In this document: one piece after another, positions 32,900 to 41,262 of the stretch
Position numbering within the stretch: the first letter of the stretch is position 1
Layout of the letters: every line of letters begins with the position of its first letter
Position numbers and translations under genes: made by a program
The notes under the pieces: generated by a model
The model's database searches: none
Told to the model about the DNA's origin: nothing
The model's input: the letters and a program-made list of their open reading frames with translations, nothing else
Source of the DNA: a virus
IMG/VR virus record: IMGVR_UViG_3300028802_000007
Span: 62,001-126,000 of that record
Length of the DNA: 64,000 nucleotides
Reading direction: 5' to 3' (one strand)

Positions 32900-32937
32900 G
32901 CCACGGGCCTATACTCACCAAAGGAGGTCAACACAGA

Positions 32938-33204
32938 GTGGACGAGAAGCCGGATCAACCACCCCCGAAGCGGTTCTGGAGGGTCACCTTCTGGACTGCC
33001 GACGGGTCTGAGCACCGCCGCTACATCCGCTGCCCGTACGCATCGCCTGACTCGCTCGTCGGCGTGTCGGCCAGGCTGGGCGAACTGATGTGGGACGGCA
33101 TCATCACCAGCTACCGCCTCAGCCCTGTCCCATCGGCCCGTGTCGCGGTCGTCCGTGACCGGTCCGTCCGCTGGAGCGAGGTCGAAGCGACCCTCGCCGC
33201 CTAG
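32938..33204 (+). CDS. 88-residue protein, unknown
   Basis: GTG start with AAGGAGGTCAACA upstream. Proline-rich N-terminus, then WRVTFWTADGSEHRRYI, strand-rich. Unknown. Confidence 0.7.
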   Translation: MDEKPDQPPPKRFWRVTFWTADGSEHRRYIRCPYASPDSLVGVSARLGELMWDGIITSYRLSPVPSARVAVVRDRSVRWSEVEATLAA

Positions 33205-33212
33205 GAGACACC

Positions 33213-33359
33213 ATGCTTATCGCACTGTTCATCACCGGCATCCTGATGTACATCATCGGCTCACGTCTCGACAAGGGCGAACGCCGCAAGCGCGAACGTG
33301 AGATCGACCTCAAGTACGGCCACACCGCCGACGGTCGCCCCCTCGAGCGACGCCGATGA
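33213..33359 (+). CDS. 48-residue membrane-anchored basic peptide
   Basis: TAGGAG upstream of ATG 33213. One N-terminal membrane segment (MLIALFITGILMYIIG) followed by a strongly charged tail (DKGERRKREREIDLKYG). ATGA overlap with the next gene. Confidence 0.7.
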   Translation: MLIALFITGILMYIIGSRLDKGERRKREREIDLKYGHTADGRPLERRR

Positions 33360-33754
33360 AACGATCCTACTCAACCATGGCCCGTGAACTGGGCATCAAG
33401 CTGTGCGGCGGTGTCCGGCCTACCGGACACTACTGCGAGCTCGACCACCAGCGATGGGGCGCGTCTGAGCCGGGCCTCGTCCACATGGCCGACGTGCGCG
33501 TCACCAAGGCCGGCCTCGCCCGGTTCTTGGGTCACGCCGCGATCGCGCTCGACCCGAGCATCAACGACGAGGTCCCGTGGCGACGCGTCTACCGTCGGCA
33601 GATCGCCTCTCGCGATCTGGCCCGTCGGCTGCATGTCCGCATGCCCGGTCGCGAGTTCTACGACTTCGACCGGTCGTTCGTCCTCGCCAGTGTGGCGTCC
33701 ATCCCGAACGGCGAGCCTCTTCGGAAGCAAGCCTTCGACTGGGCCCGGCGGTGA
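33356..33754 (+). CDS. early protein, unknown
   Basis: 132 residues. Basic, with DHQRWG, VTKAGLARFLGHAAI and RQIASRDLARRLHVR. Could bind nucleic acid by charge. No family recognised. Confidence 0.7.
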   Translation: MKRSYSTMARELGIKLCGGVRPTGHYCELDHQRWGASEPGLVHMADVRVTKAGLARFLGHAAIALDPSINDEVPWRRVYRRQIASRDLARRLHVRMPGREFYDFDRSFVLASVASIPNGEPLRKQAFDWARR

Positions 33755-33757
33755 GTG

Positions 33758-34957
33758 ATGCGATCCGCCGACGTGTTCCTCATCGCCGGGGCGCGGCTGC
33801 GGCTACCGATGGTGCCTCATGTCCGCCACGGGGCTGGCCTGATCAACTATCGGGAAGGCGCACGCATCGTCCTGAACTCGTACGTCGAGCCGGGGCCGTG
33901 GTGGGAAGTTGAGTGCGTCACCCCGGACCGTCCGCTGGAGGGCCAACGCATCGAGCATGACTGGCCCGGGTTCATCTACGGCCCGGCAACGGGCCTCAAG
34001 CGAGCAGAGGAGCAGCCATGCCGGACGACCATCCTGATCGTGTCTGGCTCTGCACCAAGTGCTGGAAGGAGGGCCGCAAACCGAAGTTCATCATCCTGGA
34101 TGGGACCTACGGGTCAGCACCCTGCCGCCATTGCGGCACCAAGCGCATCTTCCACGAGGAGCTCCGCCATGACATCGATACTGAACAGCCACGAGTACAC
34201 GGCACCGCGCAGCAATCCTGAAGTCGCCCGGATCATGCAGGAGAAGGGCGTGGGCCGGAAGCGGGCCTACAACATCCTCCGACAGGCCAAGGCGGCCCAG
34301 TTCACCGTCGAGGTTCCCCAGACGCAGCGGGCACAGGTGCTCACCTCGCTGGTGGAACACGCCGGACAGTCCAAGAACGCGGCCCAGCTACTGGAGCAAC
34401 TCCACGACGACGGCGTGAACATCGACATGCACGACGTGGTCAAGACGCTCTGGTCGCTCCAGAAGACCAACTTCGTCCAGTTCCGCGAGCGCAACAACCC
34501 GCCCAGCCTGTACGCCATCAAGGTCACCGACCAGGGCCTCGCGGCCTACGGCGACATGAAGGAACGGCTGGCGACCGACGCGGGAACCATCACGGTGCCT
34601 GAGACACCGCTCATCACCGAAGCCCGGGCGTCTGTGGCGCTCGACCACGATCCGAAGATGGAGACGCAGTCCGTCGAGGTCGAGACCATCCTGCCCGGCA
34701 CGCCGGAGTGGGACGAGTCCGAAGTCGCCCTCGAGGCGCAGCGCCGCGCCGAGTACACCGGCATCGACCTGTCGGACTTCCCGCTGATGCGGTCCATCCG
34801 CGATCGGGCCCGCAAGGAGTCCGTCCTCGCCAAGGCTGCCGCCCTCCTCGAGGACGCTGGCGAAGACGACATGGCTCTCGACGTCATGAACCTCACCCAG
34901 TTCAACGCCCTCGAGCTCGAGGTCAAGCAGATGCTCCAGAGCATCGGAGAGGTCTAG
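33758..34957 (+). CDS. 399-residue continuous frame: N-terminal domain plus DNA-binding-like domain (possibly two genes)
   Basis: The frame from ATG 33758 runs without a stop to 34957. Its first 87 residues look real, residues about 88-137 look like the wrong-frame shadow of the zinc-ribbon gene at 34018, and from residue 138 (ATG 34170) it becomes a convincing helical protein. So either a fused 399-residue protein is made, or the N-terminal gene has lost its stop. The C-terminal part has MQEKGVGRKRAYNILRQAKA and winged-helix-like SLVEHAGQSKNAAQLLEQLH. Confidence 0.45.
   Translation: MRSADVFLIAGARLRLPMVPHVRHGAGLINYREGARIVLNSYVEPGPWWEVECVTPDRPLEGQRIEHDWPGFIYGPATGLKRAEEQPCRTTILIVSGSAPSAGRRAANRSSSSWMGPTGQHPAAIAAPSASSTRSSAMTSILNSHEYTAPRSNPEVARIMQEKGVGRKRAYNILRQAKAAQFTVEVPQTQRAQVLTSLVEHAGQSKNAAQLLEQLHDDGVNIDMHDVVKTLWSLQKTNFVQFRERNNPPSLYAIKVTDQGLAAYGDMKERLATDAGTITVPETPLITEARASVALDHDPKMETQSVEVETILPGTPEWDESEVALEAQRRAEYTGIDLSDFPLMRSIRDRARKESVLAKAAALLEDAGEDDMALDVMNLTQFNALELEVKQMLQSIGEV
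34018..34221 (+). CDS. 67-residue zinc-ribbon protein nested in another frame
   Basis: GAGGAGC upstream of ATG 34018. LCTKCWKEGRKPKF and CRHCGTKRIF form a clean four-Cys zinc ribbon. It lies inside the 33758-34957 frame, and its last 17 residues overlap the 34170 start. Clear coding signal for the first 45 residues. Confidence 0.65.
   Translation: MPDDHPDRVWLCTKCWKEGRKPKFIILDGTYGSAPCRHCGTKRIFHEELRHDIDTEQPRVHGTAQQS
34170..34957 (+). CDS. winged-helix/coiled-coil early protein (internal start of the 33758 frame)
   Basis: 262 residues if translated from ATG 34170 (GAGGAGC upstream). HTH-like N-terminal part, a winged-helix-like middle (DVVKTLWSLQKTNFVQFRE) and an acidic C-terminal helix. Probably a DNA-binding regulator or replication accessory; unproven. 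Confidence 0.6.
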
Positions 34958-35227
34958 ATGACAGTCACCCTGAAGATCGAGGTCACGTCGCCTCTGACCG
35001 ACGACGACCGCGACCTCCTCGCCGGCCTCGCCGTGATGACGGTCGCCATCGCCAACCGCCAGCTCAACATGGAAGAGCAGCCGCCTGAGCCGACGGAGTG
35101 CGGCGAGCTCGAGTACGCCGATGAGCCGTCTGGCCCTCAGGCCACCGGCAGGATCTGCGACAAGGACCCGCACCACGTCGGTCGCCACCGCTTTCGTCAG
35201 GCCCCCGTCCTAGCGATGGTGAACTGA
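34958..35227 (+). CDS. small protein, unknown
   Basis: 89 residues starting right after the previous stop. N-terminal strand/helix (VTLKIEVTSPLTDDDRDLLA), then CGELEYADEPSG and CDKDPHHVGRH, possible metal ligands. ATG overlaps with the next gene. Confidence 0.7.
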   Translation: MTVTLKIEVTSPLTDDDRDLLAGLAVMTVAIANRQLNMEEQPPEPTECGELEYADEPSGPQATGRICDKDPHHVGRHRFRQAPVLAMVN

Positions 35228-35505
35228 TGCCCCAGCCCGCAGAGGGCATGCCGCAGTCTGAGGTCGTCCTCAGGCTGCGGGCTGCCATCGACACCGCCAT
35301 CAGGTTCCCGTCGGCCAACAACGACGCCTCAGCCATCGCCATCGCTCAGGCCTACCCCAAGGCGATGCGATCCACCCACGTCAATCACAACCTCGGTCAG
35401 GCCCGCTGGGACTGGCTGACCGAGCACGGCTATTACTCCGCCCTGGACCCGTCGGAGGAGGACGACCGGGTCCAGGGCACCATCGCCCCGGACTACACCG
35501 GCTGA
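35227..35505 (+). CDS. small protein, unknown
   Basis: 92 residues, TGATG coupling. Helical (EVVLRLRAAIDTAIRFPS, ASAIAIAQAYPKAMRST), acidic C-terminus. Unknown function. Confidence 0.7.
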   Translation: MPQPAEGMPQSEVVLRLRAAIDTAIRFPSANNDASAIAIAQAYPKAMRSTHVNHNLGQARWDWLTEHGYYSALDPSEEDDRVQGTIAPDYTG

Positions 35506-35549
35506 TGCCGTGACATACAGGTGGCAGAACGGTCGGGGAAGATGACGGT

Positions 35550-36254
35550 GTGACTCGCCCCGTCGTCTTCTCCGCATCGTCGGTCAACGCCTACCTCGAC
35601 TGCCACCTCCAGTGGTGGTTCAGCTACGTTCTCAACGAGGAGGGATACCAGTCCGAAGCGAAGGTCTTCGGCATCGCCTTCCACGACGCCGTCGAGGCGA
35701 TCCTGAAGGGCACCCTGCCGTCGGATGCGTTCGATGACTACCCCATCAAGAGCGCGATCGAGGTCTTCGTCCGCGACATCCTGCCGACCTACCGCAACCC
35801 GGTGTGGATCGAGAAGGAGTTCCAGATCGAGGTCAACGGCATCCCGTACAGCGGCGTCATCGACGCTCTGGACGAGCAGGACACGCCGTGGGGTTTCGAG
35901 GACATCCTGCGCGACCACAAGAGCACCGGCAGCCGGCCCCGGGCCGGACGCTACCGCTTCAACATGCAGGGCTACTGGATGGGGGCCCGGGACCTAGGCC
36001 GCACCCCGGCTGCCATCCAGCTCGACTACGTCGTCCGAACCAAGACGCCCTACTACTGGCCGGAGGTCGTGCCAGTCCCAGACGATGACGACCTGGCGGT
36101 TTTCGCCACGACCCTCAAGAGGGTGGCAGATGGTGTTGACCGTTCTGACTACCGGGCTACAGGTTTGGGCACCCGGGCCTGTTCGAGTTGTCCCTACACC
36201 GCGATGTGCGGTCCATACCAGCGTTTCATGGAGGTCACCGATGGCAACGTCTGA
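35550..36254 (+). CDS. Cas4/RecB-family PD-(D/E)xK nuclease with Fe-S cysteines
   Basis: 234 residues. FSASSVNAYLDCHLQWWF at the start and CSSCPYTAMC at the end supply four Cys for an iron-sulfur cluster, as in Cas4/AddB-type nucleases. GVIDALDE and EDILRDHKST are the D and D/ExK nuclease motifs, and FHDAVEAI the upstream His motif. Directly followed by an ERF annealing protein, the usual exonuclease-annealase partnership of phage recombination. Confidence 0.85.
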   Translation: MTRPVVFSASSVNAYLDCHLQWWFSYVLNEEGYQSEAKVFGIAFHDAVEAILKGTLPSDAFDDYPIKSAIEVFVRDILPTYRNPVWIEKEFQIEVNGIPYSGVIDALDEQDTPWGFEDILRDHKSTGSRPRAGRYRFNMQGYWMGARDLGRTPAAIQLDYVVRTKTPYYWPEVVPVPDDDDLAVFATTLKRVADGVDRSDYRATGLGTRACSSCPYTAMCGPYQRFMEVTDGNV

Positions 36255-37053
36255 AGCCAAGGTCATGCCCACCCTCGCCGCCAAGTTGGCGGAGATCATG
36301 GGCGAGATGGCCCACGTCAAGAAGGAGGGCTTCAACAAGGCCCAGAACTACCGCTTCGTCCGCGAGACCGACGTGGCTGAGAAGGCGTCGGAGCTCCTCG
36401 CGGCGCGGCACATCTGGGTCCACCAGTCGGTCATCAGCGAGGAGATGGTGCCGCTCTACACGACCGCGTCTGGCTCCCAGATGTGGCTGACCAAGTTGCA
36501 GATCGCCTTCAAGTTCATCGACGGTGACACCAAGGAGGAGACCGAGCCGCAGACCTTCAGCGGCCACGGTGCCGACACCGGCGACAAGGGTGTCTACAAG
36601 GCGATGACCGGTGCCGAGAAGTACTTCCTGATGAAGAGCTTCCTCGTCTCGACCGGCGACGATCCTGAGGCCGACGAGAAGGTGGACAAGGCCGCCGCTG
36701 CCGCCGGATCGACTGGAGCGCCTCGCGTGGTGCGCGGCAATCAGGCTGGCGTCCAGCGTGGCGGCAAGAGCACCAACGCGACCGCCGCTCAGGTCAACGA
36801 GGTCGCCCGCCTCTACAGGGATCTGAACCTGACGCCGGAGTCGGTCCTGCCCATCATCCAGGCCACCCTTGGCAGCATCCCGGGCGAGGGCCAGACGCTG
36901 CGTGACTTCCTTGGTGCCCAGAAGGGCGACGACGTCGCCAAGCTCATCAGCACCCTCATGGAGTTCAAGCCCGTCGAGGCCGACGCGGTCGAGCCGGGTG
37001 ATGTCGCCGTCGAGGGCGAAGACGACCTTCCCCCGGCGATGGCCGTCGTCTAG
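36241..37053 (+). CDS. ERF-family single-strand annealing protein
   Basis: 270 residues from ATG 36241, overlapping the nuclease. HVKKEGFNKAQNYRFVRETD is the ERF signature, followed by SGSQMWLTKLQIAFKFIDG and GVYKAMTGAEKYFLMKSFLV. The C-terminus is a low-complexity linker and an acidic tail, common in phage annealases. It pairs complementary single strands during recombination-dependent replication and repair. Confidence 0.88.
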   Translation: MATSEAKVMPTLAAKLAEIMGEMAHVKKEGFNKAQNYRFVRETDVAEKASELLAARHIWVHQSVISEEMVPLYTTASGSQMWLTKLQIAFKFIDGDTKEETEPQTFSGHGADTGDKGVYKAMTGAEKYFLMKSFLVSTGDDPEADEKVDKAAAAAGSTGAPRVVRGNQAGVQRGGKSTNATAAQVNEVARLYRDLNLTPESVLPIIQATLGSIPGEGQTLRDFLGAQKGDDVAKLISTLMEFKPVEADAVEPGDVAVEGEDDLPPAMAVV

Positions 37054-37100
37054 ACTTATGGGCCGTCCCTAAACGGGTCGGCATCGGTGACGCGAGCCGG

Positions 37101-38108
37101 GTGTCTGACAGCATCCGGCTCCCGCCGCCCTTTCTGTCAGGAGGGTGGATTTTGTACGACCCTGTCGAGGTCGCGTCCGTCTACGTTGCAACGTTTCCGG
37201 CCCGCTCCGATGTGTACAGCGTCTGGGTGCCGGACATCAAGAGCTGGAGGCCAGTCAGAGAGCCGCTGACTCCCGCGATCGCACTCGCTGGCCTCACCCG
37301 AACCGGTCCCGCCATCAGTGGCTTCATGATCGCTCCCGACTCCGTCACGCACTCATTGGCAATCGACTTCGATACCCCTAACGGCCTCGAGCAGGGCTTC
37401 GCCGTCGCGCTGGCGATGGAGGAGGCCGGGCTCCCGGCCTATGTCGAGACCAGCCGTCGCGGCTCGCACCTGTGGTGCGTCCTGGATGGTCTGGTGCCCG
37501 CAAAATCTGCACGCCGTGCGCTCCGGGCGTTTCTCGCCACAGCCCTGCTAGACCCTGAGGATACTCACATCGAGATCAGGCCCGGCTCTGACGATGTCGA
37601 TGCCCGGTGGCATGAGCATGTCTCTGGTGCTGTCGTCGGAGACGGGCTGGGTCACGCCCTGCGGCTGCCATTCATGCCGCACCCCAAGACCGGCGTGACG
37701 CCCCAGTTCATGGACGCCAAGGGCAAGGTGATGGGCCCGACCATCGCCGCCGCATTGCTCGACATCGAATGGGGTAATGCGAGCATCATTGCGGACTGGT
37801 CCCGTCGGTGGTCGCCCGTCACCAAGCGCACCGATCTGACCAAGGCCTACCAGACCCCGAAGGACTTCGGGCCTGACGAGTATGAGGATGCCTCCGCCTC
37901 GGCGATCCTCATGGAACTATGGGGCGTGGACCGGGCTGCGCCCGGAAGGAGTGTCCGGTGTCCTGCCCATGACGATAGGATCGCCAGTCTCAGCATCCTC
38001 CGCGACGATAGACGGGTCATCTGCAAGAGCCCTGCCTGCCCCCTCAACAACGGGGACCACGGACGCGGGACGTTCGAGCTCACCAAGCTCGCACCCCGTC
38101 ATGAATAG
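37101..38108 (+). CDS. primase (AEP/prim-pol-like) with C-terminal zinc finger
   Basis: 335 residues. LAIDFDTPNG (about residue 87) carries the D-x-D metal site, VETSRRGSHLWCVLDG the S-x-H nucleotide motif, and IEIRPGSDDVD the following acidic motif of archaeo-eukaryotic primases. VRCPAHDDR and CKSPACPLNNGDHG near the end form a CHC2-like zinc finger. Overlaps the helicase gene by 8 bp; together they would prime and unwind DNA. Confidence 0.8.
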   Translation: MSDSIRLPPPFLSGGWILYDPVEVASVYVATFPARSDVYSVWVPDIKSWRPVREPLTPAIALAGLTRTGPAISGFMIAPDSVTHSLAIDFDTPNGLEQGFAVALAMEEAGLPAYVETSRRGSHLWCVLDGLVPAKSARRALRAFLATALLDPEDTHIEIRPGSDDVDARWHEHVSGAVVGDGLGHALRLPFMPHPKTGVTPQFMDAKGKVMGPTIAAALLDIEWGNASIIADWSRRWSPVTKRTDLTKAYQTPKDFGPDEYEDASASAILMELWGVDRAAPGRSVRCPAHDDRIASLSILRDDRRVICKSPACPLNNGDHGRGTFELTKLAPRHE

Positions 38109-39459
38109 CGGCAACGAGCGGTTCAACTTCGAGAAGATCGGGCTGGGCTACCGCGTGTGGCCGACCGACGAGAAGCTCAACACCGAACTGAAGATCAGCC
38201 GCATCAAGCGCAGCAGCCAAGAGTTGCACGGCTACCTCCAGGTCATGTGCAAGTTCGAGGGCGTCAAGACCGTCAACGGCGTCCTCCACTCGACCCGCTT
38301 CAACATGTCGGCGGGCCAGACGCGCAAGGGCCTCGCCAAGCTCCTCGCGGAGCGGACGCCGGGCTTCGAGAAGATGGACTGGTTCGACGCCCTCGAGTCC
38401 CTGTGCCAGTGGGTGGCGGAGGCTGAGAGCCGTGGTGAGCCGGTCATCGCGGTCGGCACCGGCATCGCCCCGGCACAGCGCACCACGCGCCTCGCTCTGG
38501 ACCCGCTGGTGCCCGCCAACGTGGCTTCCCTGCTGTACGGGCCCGGAGGTGCCGGGAAGAGCGTGCTGGCCCTCGCTGGGGCCCTGTCCATCGCGGTCAA
38601 CGAAGAGATCATCCCGGGCATCCCGCCCGTCATCAACGGACCCGTCCTGTACCTCGACTGGGAGACCGACGCTCACGTCGTCAACGACAGGCTCTGGTCG
38701 CTCTGCGCTGGGGCCGGCGTCGAGCCAGCCAACGTCAGCTACCGCCGCTGCAACCGTCCGCTGGCGGACGACGCTGAAGAGCTGGCGATGCTGGTCGCGG
38801 AGAAGAAGATCGTCTACGTCGTCATCGACTCGTGCGGCCCGGCGATGGGCACGTCGGGTGAGTACGGCGACGCCAACGAGAGCACCCTGCGCCTGTTCGA
38901 GGCGATCCGCCACATCGGCATCACCACCCAGATCATCGACCATGTCAGCAAGCAGGAGATGCGATCGCCCAAGGGCAACGTCACCGGGCTCCTGCCGTAC
39001 GGCTCCATCTACAAGGTCAACCTGTCACGCGCCGCGTGGGAGCTCCGCAACAGCACCACGACGGACGACGAGCAGTTGCACATCACCCTCCACAACACCA
39101 AGGCCAACGACTCGCGGCTCCGCGAGCCCATCAGGCTGCTGCTCGACTGGGCGACCGACAGCATCGCCTTCCAAGCCGATACCGACGGTCCGGCCCCGCG
39201 AGACGACATCAGCGGCAACACCTGGCGTGACAAGCTCCGCAACTTCCTCCTCGAGGACGACGAGCCGCCGCGCTACACCGTCGAGGTCGCCAAGCTGCTC
39301 AACACCACCGACGCCAACATCCGCAACCAGATCCAGCGCAACCCGTCGGACTTCACCCGTCCCGACGGAGAGCCGAAGAAGATCATGCTGACTGTCAGTG
39401 GGGGTATCGGCGGACCATCGAACGTCGTCTCTTTCATGGCCGCGAGGGGTCCTGAATGA
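38101..39459 (+). CDS. RepA/DnaB-like replicative helicase (RecA-fold ATPase)
   Basis: 452 residues from ATG 38101. Walker A LLYGPGGAGKSVLALAGA (about residue 148), then VLYLDWETDAHVVNDRL and Walker B IVYVVIDSCGPA (about 240), then IIDHVSKQEMRSP. This is the RepA-like AAA/RecA helicase pattern, found beside primases. The N-terminal domain is separate, and the C-terminal 100 residues are winged-helix-like. The origin-like repeats follow the stop codon at once. Confidence 0.82.
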   Translation: MNSGNERFNFEKIGLGYRVWPTDEKLNTELKISRIKRSSQELHGYLQVMCKFEGVKTVNGVLHSTRFNMSAGQTRKGLAKLLAERTPGFEKMDWFDALESLCQWVAEAESRGEPVIAVGTGIAPAQRTTRLALDPLVPANVASLLYGPGGAGKSVLALAGALSIAVNEEIIPGIPPVINGPVLYLDWETDAHVVNDRLWSLCAGAGVEPANVSYRRCNRPLADDAEELAMLVAEKKIVYVVIDSCGPAMGTSGEYGDANESTLRLFEAIRHIGITTQIIDHVSKQEMRSPKGNVTGLLPYGSIYKVNLSRAAWELRNSTTTDDEQLHITLHNTKANDSRLREPIRLLLDWATDSIAFQADTDGPAPRDDISGNTWRDKLRNFLLEDDEPPRYTVEVAKLLNTTDANIRNQIQRNPSDFTRPDGEPKKIMLTVSGGIGGPSNVVSFMAARGPE

Positions 39460-39464
39460 CCTAC

Positions 39465-39604
39465 CGTAGCAGTGCCGTAGCATGCGTAGCGTAGCAACCG
39501 TAGCAGGCGTCAGGTACCGTAGCGTAGCACCCACCCCTATAGGGGTGCTACGCTACGGTTCCTGCTACGCCCCGCTGGCCCTCGTGCCGGGTCTGGGTGC
39601 TACG
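39465..39604. repeat. CGTAGCA iteron cluster, candidate replication origin
   Basis: Exact CGTAGCA at 39465, 39476, 39490, 39499 and 39523; complement TGCTACG at 39546, 39563 and 39598; CGTAGCG variants lie between. Located between helicase and HNH genes, in a non-coding gap. Shared with the control region at 23590-23925. Confidence 0.8.
39516..39559. other. 16-bp perfect inverted repeat (cruciform-prone) within the iteron cluster
   Basis: ACCGTAGCGTAGCACC (39516-39531) is exactly complementary to GGTGCTACGCTACGGT (39544-39559), around a palindromic CCCCTATAGGGG (39534-39545). No U-tract on either side, so not a simple terminator. Confidence 0.85.
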
Positions 39605-39609
39605 GTCCG

Positions 39610-39990
39610 ATGACACGCAAAGATGCTGTCTCTGAATGGACCGCCGACCAGGTCGCCCGACGAGATAACTACAGGTGCATCGCACCCCGCATCGACGGTC
39701 AATCCGGGTGGTGCCGCGATCGCTGGGGCAATGCCATCACCCGCTGGCCGGTCAACCGCATCGACCGTGACAAGTTGACCTTCGCCCACGTCAAGGACGC
39801 CGACGCCCAAGCGATGGGCAAGCGGGCCCCGTCGGATCAGGCCCACCTCGTGCTGCTGTGCTGGGGGCACCACGAGGGAGCGGGCGAGACCGGCGGCTAC
39901 TGTTGGGGCACCAGCCGGGCTGGCCTCGACAAGCAGCGGATCTACCTCGCTGGCTTCCACACCCTCAACCCAAGGACACCGCTCCTATGA
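39610..39990 (+). CDS. HNH endonuclease-like protein
   Basis: 126 residues. QVARRDNYRCIAPRID, LTFAHVKD and LVLLCWGHHEG follow the usual HNH order (Cys-containing start, central D/H, terminal C-x2-HH), though the central catalytic H lies in AHVKD. It may be a homing-type or packaging-associated HNH nuclease. ATGA overlap with the next gene. Confidence 0.75.
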   Translation: MTRKDAVSEWTADQVARRDNYRCIAPRIDGQSGWCRDRWGNAITRWPVNRIDRDKLTFAHVKDADAQAMGKRAPSDQAHLVLLCWGHHEGAGETGGYCWGTSRAGLDKQRIYLAGFHTLNPRTPLL

Positions 39991-40184
39991 AGCACCTCTA
40001 TGCTGGCCTCGCCGTCGGGGGCGTCGCGGCTGGCTTGATCCTCGCGACCGTCGTCGTCTGGTGGCTCTTGGGCTTGTTCGTCAGCCGCGAGCTCGCCACC
40101 ACCTTGACTGCGGTCATCATCCTCGTCATGGCGGCGACCGCCGTCCTCGACTACGTCACGGAGAAGAGGGAGAAGAAGGCATGA
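39987..40184 (+). CDS. 65-residue membrane protein
   Basis: Two hydrophobic helices (YAGLAVGGVAAGLILATVVV and TLTAVIILVMAATAVLDYV), then a basic tail (TEKREKKA). Holin-like topology but located in the early region and directly before a putative cysteine peptidase, so a lysis link is possible though unproven. Confidence 0.7.
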   Translation: MKHLYAGLAVGGVAAGLILATVVVWWLLGLFVSRELATTLTAVIILVMAATAVLDYVTEKREKKA

Positions 40185-40876
40185 CCCTGCTCGAGAAGCT
40201 CAAAGAGAGCCGCCGTCGGCACCCATTCGGTCAGTTCGGCACGACCGACGACGAATGCACCGACAACGGCGCTCTTGGCTGCACCCACACGATCTGGCGT
40301 TGGATCGCGTGGTGCTACAAGGGCAAGTGGTACAGCCACGACCAGCTCTCGCATCTGTCCGGCTACCCCTGCGGCGGCGGCCCGTCGAACCGGGGCATGA
40401 GGGTCAGCGAGAGCCAAGTCCTGTGCAAGAAGCTGGGCCTGCCCTTGGTCTACAAGGGCAACCTCTCGTCGGGCGATCTGCTCCGAGCATCGAGGGTCGG
40501 ACCCTGCCTGTTCGGTATCCGCTACGGCGACTGGCCGAACTGGGCCCACTACAAGGGCCAGACGCGCCCCCGCCCGTGGGCTCGTCCTCTCGACAAGGCC
40601 GGACGCAACCAGTTCACGGGCTTCACCGGCTCGCACGCCGTCGGGCTCCTCGGCTACATTCGGGTCACCCTGGCGAACGGCACGTTCGTCCGCAACGACG
40701 CCTACTGCTTCGAGCCCAACCACGACTCGCCGGCTCGCCCCGAAAACGTCGCCTTCGACATCGTCACCCAGACCCAGTTGAACGCCGCCTACCAGGCGAC
40801 GAAGACCAAGCTCCACTGGAAGGCCACCATGGCCTTCATCCCGACCAAGTCCCCCACCTTCCCCGGAGGCCTGTAG
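40181..40876 (+). CDS. putative papain-like (C39-type) cysteine peptidase
   Basis: 231 residues. DECTDNGALGCTHTIWRWIA (Cys followed by a helix), then LGLPLVYKG, and later GSHAVGLLGYIRV with NDAYCFEPNHD, the His and Asn/Asp positions of C39/papain-fold enzymes. Many Cys and Trp. ATGA overlap with the upstream membrane protein. Could be a cell-wall hydrolase, a protease acting on a host protein, or a non-lytic relative. Confidence 0.5.
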   Translation: MTLLEKLKESRRRHPFGQFGTTDDECTDNGALGCTHTIWRWIAWCYKGKWYSHDQLSHLSGYPCGGGPSNRGMRVSESQVLCKKLGLPLVYKGNLSSGDLLRASRVGPCLFGIRYGDWPNWAHYKGQTRPRPWARPLDKAGRNQFTGFTGSHAVGLLGYIRVTLANGTFVRNDAYCFEPNHDSPARPENVAFDIVTQTQLNAAYQATKTKLHWKATMAFIPTKSPTFPGGL

Positions 40877-41080
40877 ATGACAGAAGCGGAGCAGCCCGTG
40901 CCGGTCGAGGACCCGGTCCCCGACGATGACCCCGGAGCAGGAGAGGAAGTGGAGATCGTTCCCGGCGACGACATCGCCCCGGAGGATGACCTCGCCACCG
41001 CGACCGACAAGGTCGAAGAGGACGAGACCGTCGAAGATGCCGACGGCGAGCTGATTGAAGATGAGGATCTTGGAGAATGA
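40877..41080 (+). CDS. 67-residue highly acidic protein
   Basis: More than a third Asp/Glu, with almost no hydrophobic core; likely disordered, a possible DNA mimic. Follows the peptidase stop directly and overlaps the next gene by ATGA. Confidence 0.7.
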   Translation: MTEAEQPVPVEDPVPDDDPGAGEEVEIVPGDDIAPEDDLATATDKVEEDETVEDADGELIEDEDLGE

Positions 41081-41262
41081 GTGACGAGCCCATCCTCGCG
41101 GTCTACGCCGTGAGGGTCACCGTTCGGGGTATCGGCATCGCGCCGACCATCGCTGAGCTCGAGGCCGCCGTCGAGAAGGCGGTCGAAGACCTCGGCATGG
41201 TCTCCCGTGCCAACCAGCCGCTGCTCTCGGTCAACGCCGAAGCGACGAGGACAGACAAGTAG
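41077..41262 (+). CDS. 61-residue protein, unknown
   Basis: Strand/helix composition (LAVYAVRVTVRGIGIAPTIA, ELEAAVEKAVEDLG). Its stop TAG lies at the N-terminal end of the RusA-like frame, shifted by one base, so it may also be the start of a frameshift product. Confidence 0.7.
   Translation: MSDEPILAVYAVRVTVRGIGIAPTIAELEAAVEKAVEDLGMVSRANQPLLSVNAEATRTDK

Noticed and set aside
35550-36254. Cas4 as part of a CRISPR adaptation module
   Set aside because: No cas1/cas2 or repeats nearby; it is next to an ERF annealase, so a phage recombination nuclease is the better reading.
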